From Azohydromonas lata NBRC 102462 (GTDB lineage: Bacteria > Pseudomonadota > Gammaproteobacteria > Burkholderiales > Burkholderiaceae_C), in contig NZ_BCTC01000013.1 of NCBI RefSeq assembly GCF_001571085.1, forward strand, positions 1 to 64,000: a stretch of DNA of 64,000 bases, written 5' to 3'. Made by a program: the position numbers and the translations under genes. The notes beneath the pieces are model-generated. The model saw only the letters and a program-made list of their open reading frames with translations. It did no database searches and was not told the origin of the DNA. Positions 12,374 through 24,569 of this stretch are shown here, piece after piece. Positions within the stretch are counted from its first letter, which is position 1; each line of letters begins with the position of its first letter.

Positions 12374-13854
12374 CAGATCTCCACCGGGAACGGCTCGACG
12401 TCGAGGCTGTAGTCCACGGGTTCTGCGGGCGGCTGCGCCGCTGGTGGCGTCCAGACGTCGGCCGGCCGCCGAACCTCGGCCGTAGCCGGCGCCTTGCGCC
12501 GCGCCGTGCGGGTCTGGGTGCGGGCGCGCTCGACGATGCGGCGCTGCTCCTCGATGGCCTTGAACACGAGGGTCTCGTACAGCTCGCGGTGGCCCTGCTG
12601 GCGCAGCCGCCGGCACGCCTGGCGCTGCTCCCACAGCGAGATGCGCGGGCGGCGCAGATCGGCGTACCGGGCCTCGACGTAGGTCTTGCCGTTGACGGTG
12701 ACGAACACCCGCGACAGGTCCTCGGGGTGATAGCGCACCAGGACCTTGTGCCGGCTCTCGCGCCAGGCGGCGAAGATCGGGTGCCAGTAGCGCACGTAGA
12801 ACAGGGTCAGCCCGTCGCCCTGGATGGTGCGCAACTCCAGCGGCAGGAACTGCACCAGAAAGCGCAGCGCTGCCTCCGGCTCAAAGAGAAGATAGCGCGG
12901 CGGTGCGCGGTTGCACATGTCCGCCCACACGCCGGCGGGCGTGGCGCCCGCGAGGCCTCGGTGCTCGCTGTGGTGATAGCGTTGCGCGACCTCCAGCACG
13001 AGCCAGCGCTCGAACTGTGCCAGCGTCATTGCCGCGCCCTTCTCCGGCTGGCGTTCCTTGCGGCCCTTGGACGAATTGCCCGTGGCGCCAGGCAGGCCCT
13101 TGAGCCGCTCCATGAGCGTGCGGTTGAGCCGCTCGACGTGGCCGCCGAAGTGTGGCCGGCCCACCGGGCGGTACGTCAGCTCGATGCCGTACTGGGCACA
13201 GCCCGTGCACAGTGCGCGGCTCTTGAACTCGGCAGCGTTGTCCAGGTGCAGACACTTCGGGATGCCGTTCATCGGCCAGTCGGCCTCAACCCCCAGCGAC
13301 TGCAGCCACGCCGTCTTGGGCAGCACCACGCGCGTGAGCAGCAGCGCGACGATGGCAGCGTTAGGTCGTTCCAGCGCCACGTAAAGGCCCACGACGCAGC
13401 GGGTGGCCACGTCGATGGCCAGCGAGATCCATGGACGGCCGATGGGCTGGCGCAACAGCTCGTCCACGACGATGAGATCGGCCTGGGTATGGTCGATCTG
13501 CACCAGCTCCAGCAGCGCGTCGGCTACGAGGTGCCCCGGCGGGATCTGCGCGCCTGGAGCGTTGACACGTCGCAGGGCTTGCATTTCTCGATGTCGCGCC
13601 CAGCGCCGGGCTACCGTATTGCGCGATGGCGGTGGAATCCCGGCTGCCGCGCAGCGGCGCTGGATCTCCATCGTGATGTCGAGCAGCGGGTGCGCCAGGA
13701 AGCGCTGCCGTGGCAGCCACCGGGACAGCACGGCATCGATGACTTCCTCAGCGCGGCTGTCGATGTGCGTCCCACCGGGGGGGCGTCGGTACGCATTCGC
13801 ACCAATCGTGGACGCGCCAGCCGCAGTTGCAAAAACCCTGAACCGGGGGCGCAT
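12370..13854 (-). CDS. tniA: TniA, DDE transposase (Mu/Tn402 type)
   Basis: The catalytic core shows the three acidic residues in VQIDHTQADLIVVDE, CLHLDNAAEFKS and GGHVERLNRTLMERL. It is followed by the C-terminal region typical of TniA (RVFVTVNGKTYVEARYADL, RISLWEQRQACRRLRQQG) and an acidic tail ending EPFPVEIW. ATG 13854 gives 494 residues, shorter than the roughly 560 of Tn5053 TniA; the frame is open to 14055, beyond the transposon end. Only about 140 bp separate this start from the end at 13998, so the usual N-terminal helix-turn-helix region looks shortened. First gene of a tightly overlapping tniA-tniB-tniQ operon. Confidence 0.87.
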   Translation of the reverse strand: MRPRFRVFATAAGASTIGANAYRRPPGGTHIDSRAEEVIDAVLSRWLPRQRFLAHPLLDITMEIQRRCAAAGIPPPSRNTVARRWARHREMQALRRVNAPGAQIPPGHLVADALLELVQIDHTQADLIVVDELLRQPIGRPWISLAIDVATRCVVGLYVALERPNAAIVALLLTRVVLPKTAWLQSLGVEADWPMNGIPKCLHLDNAAEFKSRALCTGCAQYGIELTYRPVGRPHFGGHVERLNRTLMERLKGLPGATGNSSKGRKERQPEKGAAMTLAQFERWLVLEVAQRYHHSEHRGLAGATPAGVWADMCNRAPPRYLLFEPEAALRFLVQFLPLELRTIQGDGLTLFYVRYWHPIFAAWRESRHKVLVRYHPEDLSRVFVTVNGKTYVEARYADLRRPRISLWEQRQACRRLRQQGHRELYETLVFKAIEEQRRIVERARTQTRTARRKAPATAEVRRPADVWTPPAAQPPAEPVDYSLDVEPFPVEIW

Positions 13855-13950
13855 GGCTCGTGGCTGATGGCTCACCCTGCCCACAGGTCGCCAAGATAAC
13901 GCTTTACCAAGACGCGACAACGACTTACCGTGGCTCGGCTGACTGGCCTC

Positions 13951-13998
13951 ATCGCAATAACCGTGGACGCCATTCGCAGTAACCGTGGGCCACAACAC
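13951..13998 (-). repeat. Right terminal repeat of the tni transposon
   Basis: Read inward from 13998: TGTTGTGG, then CCCACGGTTACTGCGAAT, then GTCCACGGTTATTGCGAT. It mirrors the left end at 10875-10921, with the same two-motif structure and the same terminal TGTTG. Confidence 0.75.
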
Positions 13999-14146
13999 TC
14001 GCAAGATGTATGGACCGCCGACTTGCAGGGTGAGGCAACGCCGCGACACTTCCAAGTCACGGCCAACGCGTCGGTTTCTCTATGCAAGACAAGTGGTTAC
14101 GCGCAGTTCCCGCTCGCACCCCGGGTGGACCGGGGTCGCACGATTA

Positions 14147-15267
14147 TTAACCTGGCAATAAGAGACCCGACCGCCTAATTTGTACTCATGGACAAGCCCG
14201 ACGGTCGCAAACTTTCCGAGGAATCGCTGCAGTTACTGCGTCGTCAGGCGCACCGGTTGCGACAGGCGCACAAGACGTGGGACGAGATCGCAGCCATCGT
14301 GGGGCTACACCGCTCCACGGTCATGAGTTGGGTGAACCGCTACCGACTCAATGAGCAGCAGCCCGCAGACGTGGCTTCGACGCGCCGCGGCCGGCTGCTG
14401 GGCGACAAGCGCACGCTCGGGCTCGAAGACGAGCGACGGCTGCGCGAGCAGATCGTGGGCGGCAGCCCGGCGCGGTTGGGACTGCCCTATGCGCTGTGGA
14501 GCCGCAAGGCGGTGCAGGAGGCCATCAAGCTCGACTTTGGTATTGACATGCCCGTCCGCACGGTGGGCGAGTACTTGAGGCGCTGGGGCTTCACGCCGCA
14601 GCGCCCAGCCAAGCGGGCGCTGGAGCAGCGACCCGAGCAAGTTCGGCAATGGCTGGAGGTTGAGTATCCAACCATTGTGCGGCGTGCCAAGGTCGAAAGG
14701 GCCCTGGTGCATTGGGCGGATGAGACGGCCGTGCGCCAGGATACGGCCTGGGTGCGCGGCTATGCACCCAAAGGCCACACGCCCGTGATCGAGCACGCTG
14801 CACGGCGCCCTACGCCCGGCATCACGATGATCTCGGCGCTTACCAACCAGGGCTTGTTGCGCTTTGGCTTTCATGATGGCGCCATCAACGCCGAGCGCTT
14901 CATCGACTTTATGGCCGATGTGGTGCACGACTCGCCGGCCAAAGTGTTTCTCATCGTGGACAACCTGGCCGTGCACCGCGCCGAAAAGGTACGGCAGTGG
15001 GCGCAGGCCAGGAAGGATGACATCGAGCTGTTCTACCTGCCACCGTATTCGCCGCAGATGAACCCCGACGAACTCGTCAACCGTGACCTCAAGACTGAAC
15101 TGCGCATGCGCCCTGGCAGCAGCGACCGTAGCACTCTCAAGCGCATTGCCCTGCGTTTCATGGAGGCGCTGAGCGACATGCCACAGCGTGTCAGGGGCTA
15201 TTTCGAAGACGAGCAGGCCGTGTACGCCAGCTCACGGGCCACGTACTCTTTTTAATTGCCGGGTTGA
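14147..15267 (+). mobile_element. IS630-family insertion sequence
   Basis: Imperfect terminal inverted repeats TTAACCTGGCAAT (14147-14159) and ATTGCCGGGTTGA (15255-15267) enclose one transposase gene. The dinucleotide TA flanks both sides (14145-14146 and 15268-15269), the target duplication expected for IS630. It lies about 150 bp beyond the right end of the tni transposon. Confidence 0.85.
14188..15255 (+). CDS. IS630-family transposase
   Basis: 355 residues, full length for the family. The N-terminal helix-turn-helix (WDEIAAIVGLHRSTVMSWVNRY) is followed by a winged-helix region (YLRRWGFTPQRPAKRALEQ). The DDE core has the first Asp in VHWADETAV, the second in FLIVDNLAVH and the acidic third residue in YSPQMNPDELVN, where many relatives have NPIE. 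The frame is intact and starts 41 bp inside the left terminal repeat, so the element may be active. Confidence 0.92.
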   Translation: MDKPDGRKLSEESLQLLRRQAHRLRQAHKTWDEIAAIVGLHRSTVMSWVNRYRLNEQQPADVASTRRGRLLGDKRTLGLEDERRLREQIVGGSPARLGLPYALWSRKAVQEAIKLDFGIDMPVRTVGEYLRRWGFTPQRPAKRALEQRPEQVRQWLEVEYPTIVRRAKVERALVHWADETAVRQDTAWVRGYAPKGHTPVIEHAARRPTPGITMISALTNQGLLRFGFHDGAINAERFIDFMADVVHDSPAKVFLIVDNLAVHRAEKVRQWAQARKDDIELFYLPPYSPQMNPDELVNRDLKTELRMRPGSSDRSTLKRIALRFMEALSDMPQRVRGYFEDEQAVYASSRATYSF

Positions 15268-15449
15268 TAACGGACTTCAACACCCTGAAGCCATCGAACA
15301 CGCGATGGTGTCGCTGCACCATTGCCGAGCCGCCCAGCGTGGCTGGTTACGCGCGCTGTGAAGCAGTGCGCCGGCGCCAACCCTCCGTGCAAGCCCTGAG
15401 CCCAGGCAGGTACAGCGCGCCGCTGCTAGCAAGCGTGTGCAGCCACAGG

Positions 15450-18400
15450 TCAATCCTGACCCGGCGGCGCCTCCAGTGTCAGCGTGACGCTGAACGTACT
15501 GCCCTGCCCCGGCAAGCTCGCCACTTGCAGCGTCCCGCCCATCATGTCCACCAGGCGCCGCACGATGGACAGGCCCAGCCCCGTGCCGCCAAAGCGCCGC
15601 GTGATGGAGCCATCGGCTTGGGTGAACGGCTCGAAGATGCGCGCCTGGTGCTCGGGCGTGATCCCGATGCCCGTGTCCACCACGTCCAAGCGCAGGGTGG
15701 CCTGTTGCCCATTGCGTGCGAGCTGCCGCACACGCAGCGTCACACTGCCACTGGTCGTGAACTTCACCGCGTTGGACAGCAGGTTGAGAAGCACCTGGCG
15801 CAGCCGCAAGGGGTCGCCGACGAGGAACCGCGGCAGCGCCGGTGCGACATCGGCCACCAGCGGCAAAGACTTGGTATCAGCTTGGGACTGCACCAGGGTC
15901 CGCACCGCATCGAGCAGTGGCAGCAGTTCGAAATGCACGGCCTCCAGATGCATCTCACCGGCCTCGATGCGCGAGAGGTCGAGCACGTCGTTGGTGAGCG
16001 CCAGCAGCTGCTCGCCGGCTTGGGCGATGTGCCCGACGAAGGCCCGCGCGCGCTCGGGCAGCTCCAGCTGCTGCAGCAGCTGGCTCAGCCCAATGACCGC
16101 GTTGAGCGGCGTGCGGAACTCGTGGCTCATGGTGGCCAGGAACGCGCTCTTGGCCGCGGTGGCAGCCTCGGCCTGGCGAGTACGCTGGCGCAGTTGCTCT
16201 TCCAACGCCTTCCGCTCGGTGAGGTCCGTCACGATGCCCAGAAAACCCAGCGGTGCGCCTCGTGCATCGCGCAATACGCTGATGTTGAGCAGCGCGGGAA
16301 AACGTGTGCCGTCGGCGCGCACGTAGGTCCACTCCGTTTGCTGGCCGGCCCCCGGGTCCTGCGGCTCGGCCTGCTGCTGGTCGGCCGACAAGGCGTCGGA
16401 CAGCCCGGTGGCCATCGTGCGCACCTCCAGCGGGAGCAGGTGCAATTGCCGGCGCACCTCCTCAGGGTCATGGAAGCTCAGCACTGGACGCCCCCGTGCC
16501 TGCGCCTGCGACAGGCCAAGCATCCTTTCAGCGGCTGGATTGAGGGCGCTGATGTTGTTGGCCAAGTCCGTGATGATGAATCCGCTGGCGGCGCTGGCGA
16601 AAAGGGCTTTTTCACGTGCGGTGATCGCTTCGAGCTCGGCCGTGCGCTGGCGCAGGGCCTCTTCCATCGCCTTGCGCTCGGTGAGATCGGTGATGATGCC
16701 CATGAAGCCCACGGGCGTGTCTGCTTCCTGGCGCAGCACGCTCATGCTCAGCAGCCCGGGGAAGCGCGTGCCGTCGGCGCGCACGTAGGTCCACTCCGTC
16801 TGCATTCCAGGCTGCGCCGAGGCCGACACCGAGCTGTTGCGGATCGCCCGCTCCAGCAAGGCAGGCTGCCCGTGGCCATGGTCACGCAGGATCTTCGGAA
16901 TCATGTCCGCCTTGGCCTGTACTTCCCCAGGATCGTGGAAGTCCAACATCGGCCTGCCTGCCGCCTGTACGGCCGGGAGACGGAACATCTGTTCGGCAGC
17001 CGGATTGAAGAGCGTGATGCGTCCAGCCAGGTCCGTCGCGACGATGGCGCTGCCGGCGCTGTCGAGCAGTGCGCGCAGCCTGGCCGTTTGCTGGTGCACC
17101 TGCTGCTCGAGCGTGGCGTTGAGCTCGGCAAGCCTTGCTTCGGCCGCCTTGTGCTCGGTGATGTCGCGGGCGATGCCCACGATGCCCATGACATGCCCGT
17201 CAGGGGACCGCAACGGCACCTTGATGGTGAAGAACACGCGAGGCTCTCCATGTCTGGCATCGAACACCGTCTGCTCGACCCGAATGGTGCAGCCTTCCTG
17301 CAAGACGCGCCGGTCCTCGCTTTGCGCCTGGGCGGCCACCTCCGCTGGCAGCACCTCGCTGTTGCGCATGCCCATCAGCGCCCCGCGTGGACGGCCCAGC
17401 ACAGCGGCGGTGGCGGAGTTCAGCACGACCATGCGTCCTTCGCTGTCGCTGGTCCAGATGGGATCAGCCGCGCTTTCGATGAGCTGTTCCAGCAGATCGG
17501 CGGCGCGCCTGGCTTTGGCCTCGCTCTCGCGCAGTGCGCTCTCCGCGCGTGCCTGCTTGATCGCGGCCCAGGTTCGCTCCGCGGTGGCCTCGACCAGCGA
17601 CACCTCGCCCGGTGTCCACAAGCGCGGGGCTGCCTGGCAGACATTGAGGTTCGCGACGAAACGCCCGTCCAGGATGAGCGGCACGCTCACCAGCGCTGCG
17701 ATGCCCTGTGCCGCCAAGGCAGCCCGCTCGCCATCGGACAGCTCGGGCACCGCGGTAACGTCGGGCACCACGACCGTGCGCCCGGCCACCAACGCGTCCC
17801 GCAGCGAGCGTCCGAACTCAGCTGTGCGGTGGCGCCCGGTCAGCTCAGGCAAGCCTTCGGCCACATGGCTGCGCTCGATAAGCAGTTCCGCCCCGTCGGC
17901 CGACACTTCCCCGTACATCACGCGGCTGGCTTCCAGGTGCTGGCCCAGCATGCGCGACGCCTCGGCCATGACGGCAACCGGATCGCTCAACGCGCGCAAC
18001 GTGTCGCTGAGCCGCAGCAGATAGGCCTCGCGTGCCGCGCTCTGGCGCAACTGCTCTTGTGCCTGCAGGCGATAGCGCTCGCCCAGCACCCGCGGCGTGG
18101 TTTCCTCCAAAATGCTGAACACGCCGACCACCGTGCCTTCGTCCGAGTGCACCGGGTGGTGGATCTCGTCGAACCAGGCATCTTCCAGCTCGGTGGTGCG
18201 GATGAACGGATAGTACTGGTCACGCAACTGGACCGTCTGCCCGGCCAGCACCTGTCTGAGATGAGGTTCGAAGACGGCGCTGACATCGGCGAAGGTCTCA
18301 TGGGCTGAGCGACCCAGCGCGATGGCGCTGCGCGGCCCGATCAGGCGGCTGTAGGCGTCGTTGTAGAGCAGCAGCGCCTGCTCTCCCCAGGACAGCGCCA

Positions 18401-18572
18401 TCATGCGCGGGCTCTGCAGCATCAAGTCGACCAGAGCGCGTAGGCTTGGTGGCCAGCGCTCAATCGGCCCCAGCGGCGTCGCCGCCCAATCGTGAGCGCG
18501 AATGCGCTGTGCCATCTGGCCCTTGTGAAAGGGCCACGAAACGGTTTCGATGTCATATCCAGTGATGTTCAC
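15450..18572 (-). CDS. Multi-PAS/GAF sensor histidine kinase without receiver
   Basis: About 1040 residues, soluble. An N-terminal PAS-like domain ([28 protein letters not shown]) is followed by a GAF domain (about 190-340, GIAALVSVPLILDGRF), three PAS domains each ending in a PAC-like repeat (GFMGIITDLTERKA, GFLGIVTDLTERKA), HisKA (FLATMSHEFRTPLNAVIGL) and HATPase ([30 protein letters not shown]). It ends there, so phosphate must go to a separate receiver protein. I chose GTG 18572 (VNITGYDIE) because the paralogue at 19269-22697 starts identically with GTG AAC and shares SWPF/GWPF and MAQR just after; ATG 18515 is the alternative. The two inner PAS repeats look like a recent internal duplication. 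Confidence 0.88.
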   Translation of the reverse strand: MNITGYDIETVSWPFHKGQMAQRIRAHDWAATPLGPIERWPPSLRALVDLMLQSPRMMALSWGEQALLLYNDAYSRLIGPRSAIALGRSAHETFADVSAVFEPHLRQVLAGQTVQLRDQYYPFIRTTELEDAWFDEIHHPVHSDEGTVVGVFSILEETTPRVLGERYRLQAQEQLRQSAAREAYLLRLSDTLRALSDPVAVMAEASRMLGQHLEASRVMYGEVSADGAELLIERSHVAEGLPELTGRHRTAEFGRSLRDALVAGRTVVVPDVTAVPELSDGERAALAAQGIAALVSVPLILDGRFVANLNVCQAAPRLWTPGEVSLVEATAERTWAAIKQARAESALRESEAKARRAADLLEQLIESAADPIWTSDSEGRMVVLNSATAAVLGRPRGALMGMRNSEVLPAEVAAQAQSEDRRVLQEGCTIRVEQTVFDARHGEPRVFFTIKVPLRSPDGHVMGIVGIARDITEHKAAEARLAELNATLEQQVHQQTARLRALLDSAGSAIVATDLAGRITLFNPAAEQMFRLPAVQAAGRPMLDFHDPGEVQAKADMIPKILRDHGHGQPALLERAIRNSSVSASAQPGMQTEWTYVRADGTRFPGLLSMSVLRQEADTPVGFMGIITDLTERKAMEEALRQRTAELEAITAREKALFASAASGFIITDLANNISALNPAAERMLGLSQAQARGRPVLSFHDPEEVRRQLHLLPLEVRTMATGLSDALSADQQQAEPQDPGAGQQTEWTYVRADGTRFPALLNISVLRDARGAPLGFLGIVTDLTERKALEEQLRQRTRQAEAATAAKSAFLATMSHEFRTPLNAVIGLSQLLQQLELPERARAFVGHIAQAGEQLLALTNDVLDLSRIEAGEMHLEAVHFELLPLLDAVRTLVQSQADTKSLPLVADVAPALPRFLVGDPLRLRQVLLNLLSNAVKFTTSGSVTLRVRQLARNGQQATLRLDVVDTGIGITPEHQARIFEPFTQADGSITRRFGGTGLGLSIVRRLVDMMGGTLQVASLPGQGSTFSVTLTLEAPPGQD

Positions 18573-18967
18573 GCGGGTAGCGTAGCCGTGACGACGACAC
18601 CGACGGGCCCGGTCTGTTACCGATTCGGTCGCGCTCGGAGGGCGCGGCACCAAGTCATGCTTTTGAGGCCCGTGCAGGACGGCAACTAATCTGGCCGCTT
18701 GCTGGCAGTTCCGACAAATGTTGATTCCCGGCGCGCGGCCGCGACGGGCTCGCGCATGACCCATGCGCCAGAGGATCGCAGCCCGTGGCGTGGTCGGCGA
18801 CGACATCCAGCACGCACATGAGACAGCCGAGACCTTCAGCGCTGAGCAGGCCAAAGCGGCTGGACAGGTGAACCTTCCCCGGGTTCGGCAGGGACTTCAC
18901 TGGCTGCGGCCTGCTGCTGCTGCTGCTGCCGGCTGCAGCCCAGCCCACAACTACATAAAGTACCCTG

Positions 18968-19180
18968 ATGGACGAGTGGCAACGCCTCAACGACGAGCGC
19001 ATCAAGCTGGAGCGCGAACTTCTCGCAGCGGAACGGGATCTGGAGCAACAGCGAAGTGCGGCACAGCCCAATTCGATGCTGATGTACCGCGTGGCCGAGC
19101 GCATTGATGGCTGCATCGCACACCTGAGGCGAGTGAACGATGGGCTGGCGTGCATGGGGCCGCCACGCAGTTGCGCCTGA
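18968..19180 (+). CDS. Small hypothetical coiled-coil protein
   Basis: 70 codons, MDEWQRLNDERIKLERELL... followed by ERDLEQQRSA and MYRVAERIDGCIAHLRRVND. It looks like a short charged helical protein with heptad spacing. It is divergent from one neighbouring kinase gene and convergent with the other, in an otherwise empty gap of about 700 bp (18573-19268). No strong ribosome-binding site is visible. A run of CTG triplets lies about 35-60 bp upstream. I do not recognise a family. Confidence 0.4.
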   Translation: MDEWQRLNDERIKLERELLAAERDLEQQRSAAQPNSMLMYRVAERIDGCIAHLRRVNDGLACMGPPRSCA

Positions 19181-19268
19181 ACGACTGCCGGTTCCGAAGC
19201 CAGTGCCGTACTTGTTCCGTAGACCGCTGCAAGGTACGTTGACCGGCTGGGTCGTCCTTTGGACGGAG

Positions 19269-22697
<3,429 letters not shown>

Positions 22698-22834
22698 AAC
22701 TGCGCGGCTGCTTGGCCAGGGTTGGTGTAACGCGCCATCGAGACTGCTGTTCGATCGGCGAAGACGATCTCTCACTGGCCAGCACCTGGTGCCGCAGCTT
22801 CACGCTCTCGCCAATACGGGGAACATGCGTTGGC

Positions 22835-23158
22835 TCAACGTGCCCCGGACGCACCGCCCGGATGGGACTTGAGCCAGTCGCGCAGCGCGTCGTTCATGCG
22901 GGTCTGCCAGCCCGGGCCGGTGGCCTTGAACGCGTCGATCACGTCGGCGTCATAGCGCACAGTGACCGGCCGCTTGGTCCGCTCCAGCCTCGGGCGTCCC
23001 ATCTTCGTCGCCGCCTTGACGGCCGCGGCGTATTCCTCGCGCGACACTTCGCGCTCGCCGATCCTGCGGTCCGCCCTTTCGAAGAACGCCTCGTCAAGCT
23101 CCGGCGCGTCGTCCGGGTCAATCCAGGGCTGCTTGGTGGCGGGCGATTTCGCGCTCAT
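22835..23158 (-). CDS. brnA: BrnA-family antitoxin
   Basis: 107 residues. The C-terminal half carries the BrnA-type ribbon-helix-helix signature: RPVTVRYDADVIDAFKATGPGWQTRMNDALRDWL, in which the strand VTVRYD is followed by two helices. In this family BrnA neutralises the BrnT ribonuclease and represses the operon. The gene starts inside the end of brnT (41-bp overlap), the usual brnT-brnA order. Confidence 0.9.
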   Translation of the reverse strand: MSAKSPATKQPWIDPDDAPELDEAFFERADRRIGEREVSREEYAAAVKAATKMGRPRLERTKRPVTVRYDADVIDAFKATGPGWQTRMNDALRDWLKSHPGGASGAR

Positions 23159-23390
23159 TGGCGTACCTCATGGAGATGATGCGGCGCGCCGCGCCGCGTG
23201 GTGTCCAGACCAGGCAAACCATGCGACCTTGCAGCATCCCGAAGGTGATGCTGCGTGGCTCGCCGTAGTCCATGCGCGTGTCGGGCGCACTGCGCGTGGG
23301 GCCGGCGAACACTTTGCGCGCGTCCTCGAAGTCCAGGCCCCGTTCGGTCAGCGTCCTGGCTCGCTTGTCAGGATCGTACTCGATGTGCAC
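23118..23390 (-). CDS. brnT: BrnT-family ribonuclease toxin
   Basis: 90 residues with the BrnT pattern: IEYDPDKRARTLTERGLDFEDARKVF, then GMLQGRMVCLVWTPRGAARRIISMRYANEREI. The ISMRYANEREI tail carries the Arg and Glu residues typical of the RelE-like fold. It is a translation-inhibiting RNase by family. The start at 23390 is GTG with no clear ribosome-binding site; a palindrome 8 bp upstream may be the BrnA operator. Confidence 0.9.
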   Translation of the reverse strand: MHIEYDPDKRARTLTERGLDFEDARKVFAGPTRSAPDTRMDYGEPRSITFGMLQGRMVCLVWTPRGAARRIISMRYANEREIARHQAALD

Positions 23391-23424
23391 GACTAATTGT
23401 AGCTACATAAAGTCGCACGAGTAA
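23391..23424 (-). promoter_or_regulatory. Putative brnTA promoter/operator
   Basis: A perfect palindrome TGTAGCTACA lies at 23398-23407, flanked by outer arms GTGCACGACT (23385-23394) and AGTCGCAC (23411-23418). On the minus strand a TACAAT box overlaps the palindrome, 17 bp from a weak TTACTC. Autorepression by BrnA at such a site is expected from the family. From here to 23716 (about 300 bp) there is no gene I can support. Confidence 0.4.
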
Positions 23425-23716
23425 GACAAGATAGACCAGATAATCACCCATAATCTTTGCTATTCATAAATTTCAGCAAGATCGCCGCCATTGGCTATCG
23501 CTTGTTGAGCCTCGTGGAACCACAAGCACTTGCGCAGGCCCTGCCCCAGACGCCTCCACGCAATCCCACCTGAAAGGGTTGAGAAAGTGTCGGCCGCCCG
23601 TAACCGCGCTTTTCCGCAACGTTGCTTTGCGCCAGCCGATTGAAGGCATCGGCTGGATCCGGGCTCGCCGCTACGCTGGCGGCCCCTTGGTTCAAGCGAC
23701 AGCAGGAGGTATGGCC

Positions 23717-24559
23717 ATGCTGGAGGGGATTTTTGACACATGGGGCCGTCGCGGGCGCTGGCGTGCGGGCGGCGGCTGGGGTGCCGCGCTGCGCTGGCTG
23801 GCGGCACTGGCGACGGCGTTCGCGGCGCTGGGCGCGCCGCTGCAGGCGCACGCGTTGGGCGTGCGGGTGCCGGGCACGGCCAACCCATGGCTGGCCGGCA
23901 TGCCGGACGGCAGCATCGACCCGCCGGACAGCGCGCCCGCGCAGTCGCCGGTGCTGCTCAGTGGCCTGGACCTGAGCCGCCTGGACGTGCTGACCTTCAG
24001 CGTGCGCGGCGGCGTGGCCAACTGCCCGGCCACCAGCACCAGCACCTTTTGCTGCCCCGAGTGCGGACGGGCCTTTCCCCGCGCCGACGGGCCGGTGCCG
24101 GGCGTGGACGGCGCCACCGAGGTGTTCACCCATGCGCCGGTCAACGGCATGTCCAACCTGCGCGCGCCCATCAACTCGCTCATAGGCGTGTTCCTGGGCC
24201 CGTCATTGCCCACCGCGGGGCCGACGCCGGACGACCTTGATTTTTCCGGCAGCGGCCTGGGGCTGGACTTCCGCACGCTGCACCCGCAGCTCAAGCAGAC
24301 CTTCTTCATCGGCGACGGGCTCACCGGCCGCGGCAGCGGCGAGCGTCAGCAGTTCTTCGTCCCCGAAGGCGCCACGCGGCTGTACCTGGGCACCATGGAC
24401 GGCTACGAGTGGAGCAACAACGCCGGCGCCTTCCGCGTGCGGGTGCCCGCCGTGCCGGAGCCCCCGGCGCCGCTGCTGCTGGCGCTGGGCGCGGCGGCGC
24501 TGGCCGGGTGGACGCGCCGCCGCGCGCGCGGACGCCCAATGGGTGCGCTGCCCGCCTGA
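23717..24559 (+). CDS. PEP-CTERM-anchored exported protein
   Basis: About 280 residues. A long basic N-region and hydrophobic stretch (LRWLAALATAFAALGAPLQAHA) form a signal peptide. The C-terminus VPEPPAPLLLALGAAALAGW followed by TRRRARGR is a PEP-CTERM sorting tag: PEP motif, hydrophobic helix, basic end. The exported body is rich in Gly, Pro and Thr with a Cys cluster (CPATSTSTFCCPEC) and has no recognised enzymatic fold. Such proteins are processed by an exosortase and often belong to exopolysaccharide or biofilm systems; no exosortase gene is in this window. ATG 23717 is preferred because GGAGG lies about 7 bp before it. Confidence 0.8.
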   Translation: MLEGIFDTWGRRGRWRAGGGWGAALRWLAALATAFAALGAPLQAHALGVRVPGTANPWLAGMPDGSIDPPDSAPAQSPVLLSGLDLSRLDVLTFSVRGGVANCPATSTSTFCCPECGRAFPRADGPVPGVDGATEVFTHAPVNGMSNLRAPINSLIGVFLGPSLPTAGPTPDDLDFSGSGLGLDFRTLHPQLKQTFFIGDGLTGRGSGERQQFFVPEGATRLYLGTMDGYEWSNNAGAFRVRVPAVPEPPAPLLLALGAAALAGWTRRRARGRPMGALPA

Positions 24560-24569
24560 GCGGCCGGGC

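Larger units (their letters stand above)
10875..13998 (-). mobile_element. Compact Tn402/Tn5053-like transposon (tniA-tniB-tniQ)
   Basis: About 3.1 kb bounded by matching ends: both start TGTTGwGG and continue into CCACGGTTAyTGCGAAT, each followed by a second copy of the same motif. It encodes TniA (DDE transposase), TniB (AAA ATPase) and TniQ in one operon reading from the right end to the left end. There is no resolvase gene and no cargo. No 5-bp target duplication is visible (GCTTG on the left, CTCGC on the right), so an adjacent deletion probably followed insertion. The left end cuts a histidine kinase gene in its GxGxG box. Confidence 0.8.

Noticed and set aside
10875-13998. Tni transposon considered as a CRISPR-associated Tn7-like element
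   Set aside because: No cas genes, crRNA repeat or tnsA/tnsD-like gene lies inside or beside it.
15264-18308. A 1014-codon plus-strand open frame opposite the PAS/GAF kinase
   Set aside because: It is the mirror frame of a high-GC gene whose own frame carries all conserved kinase motifs; the mirror product is His/Arg/Gln-rich without domains.
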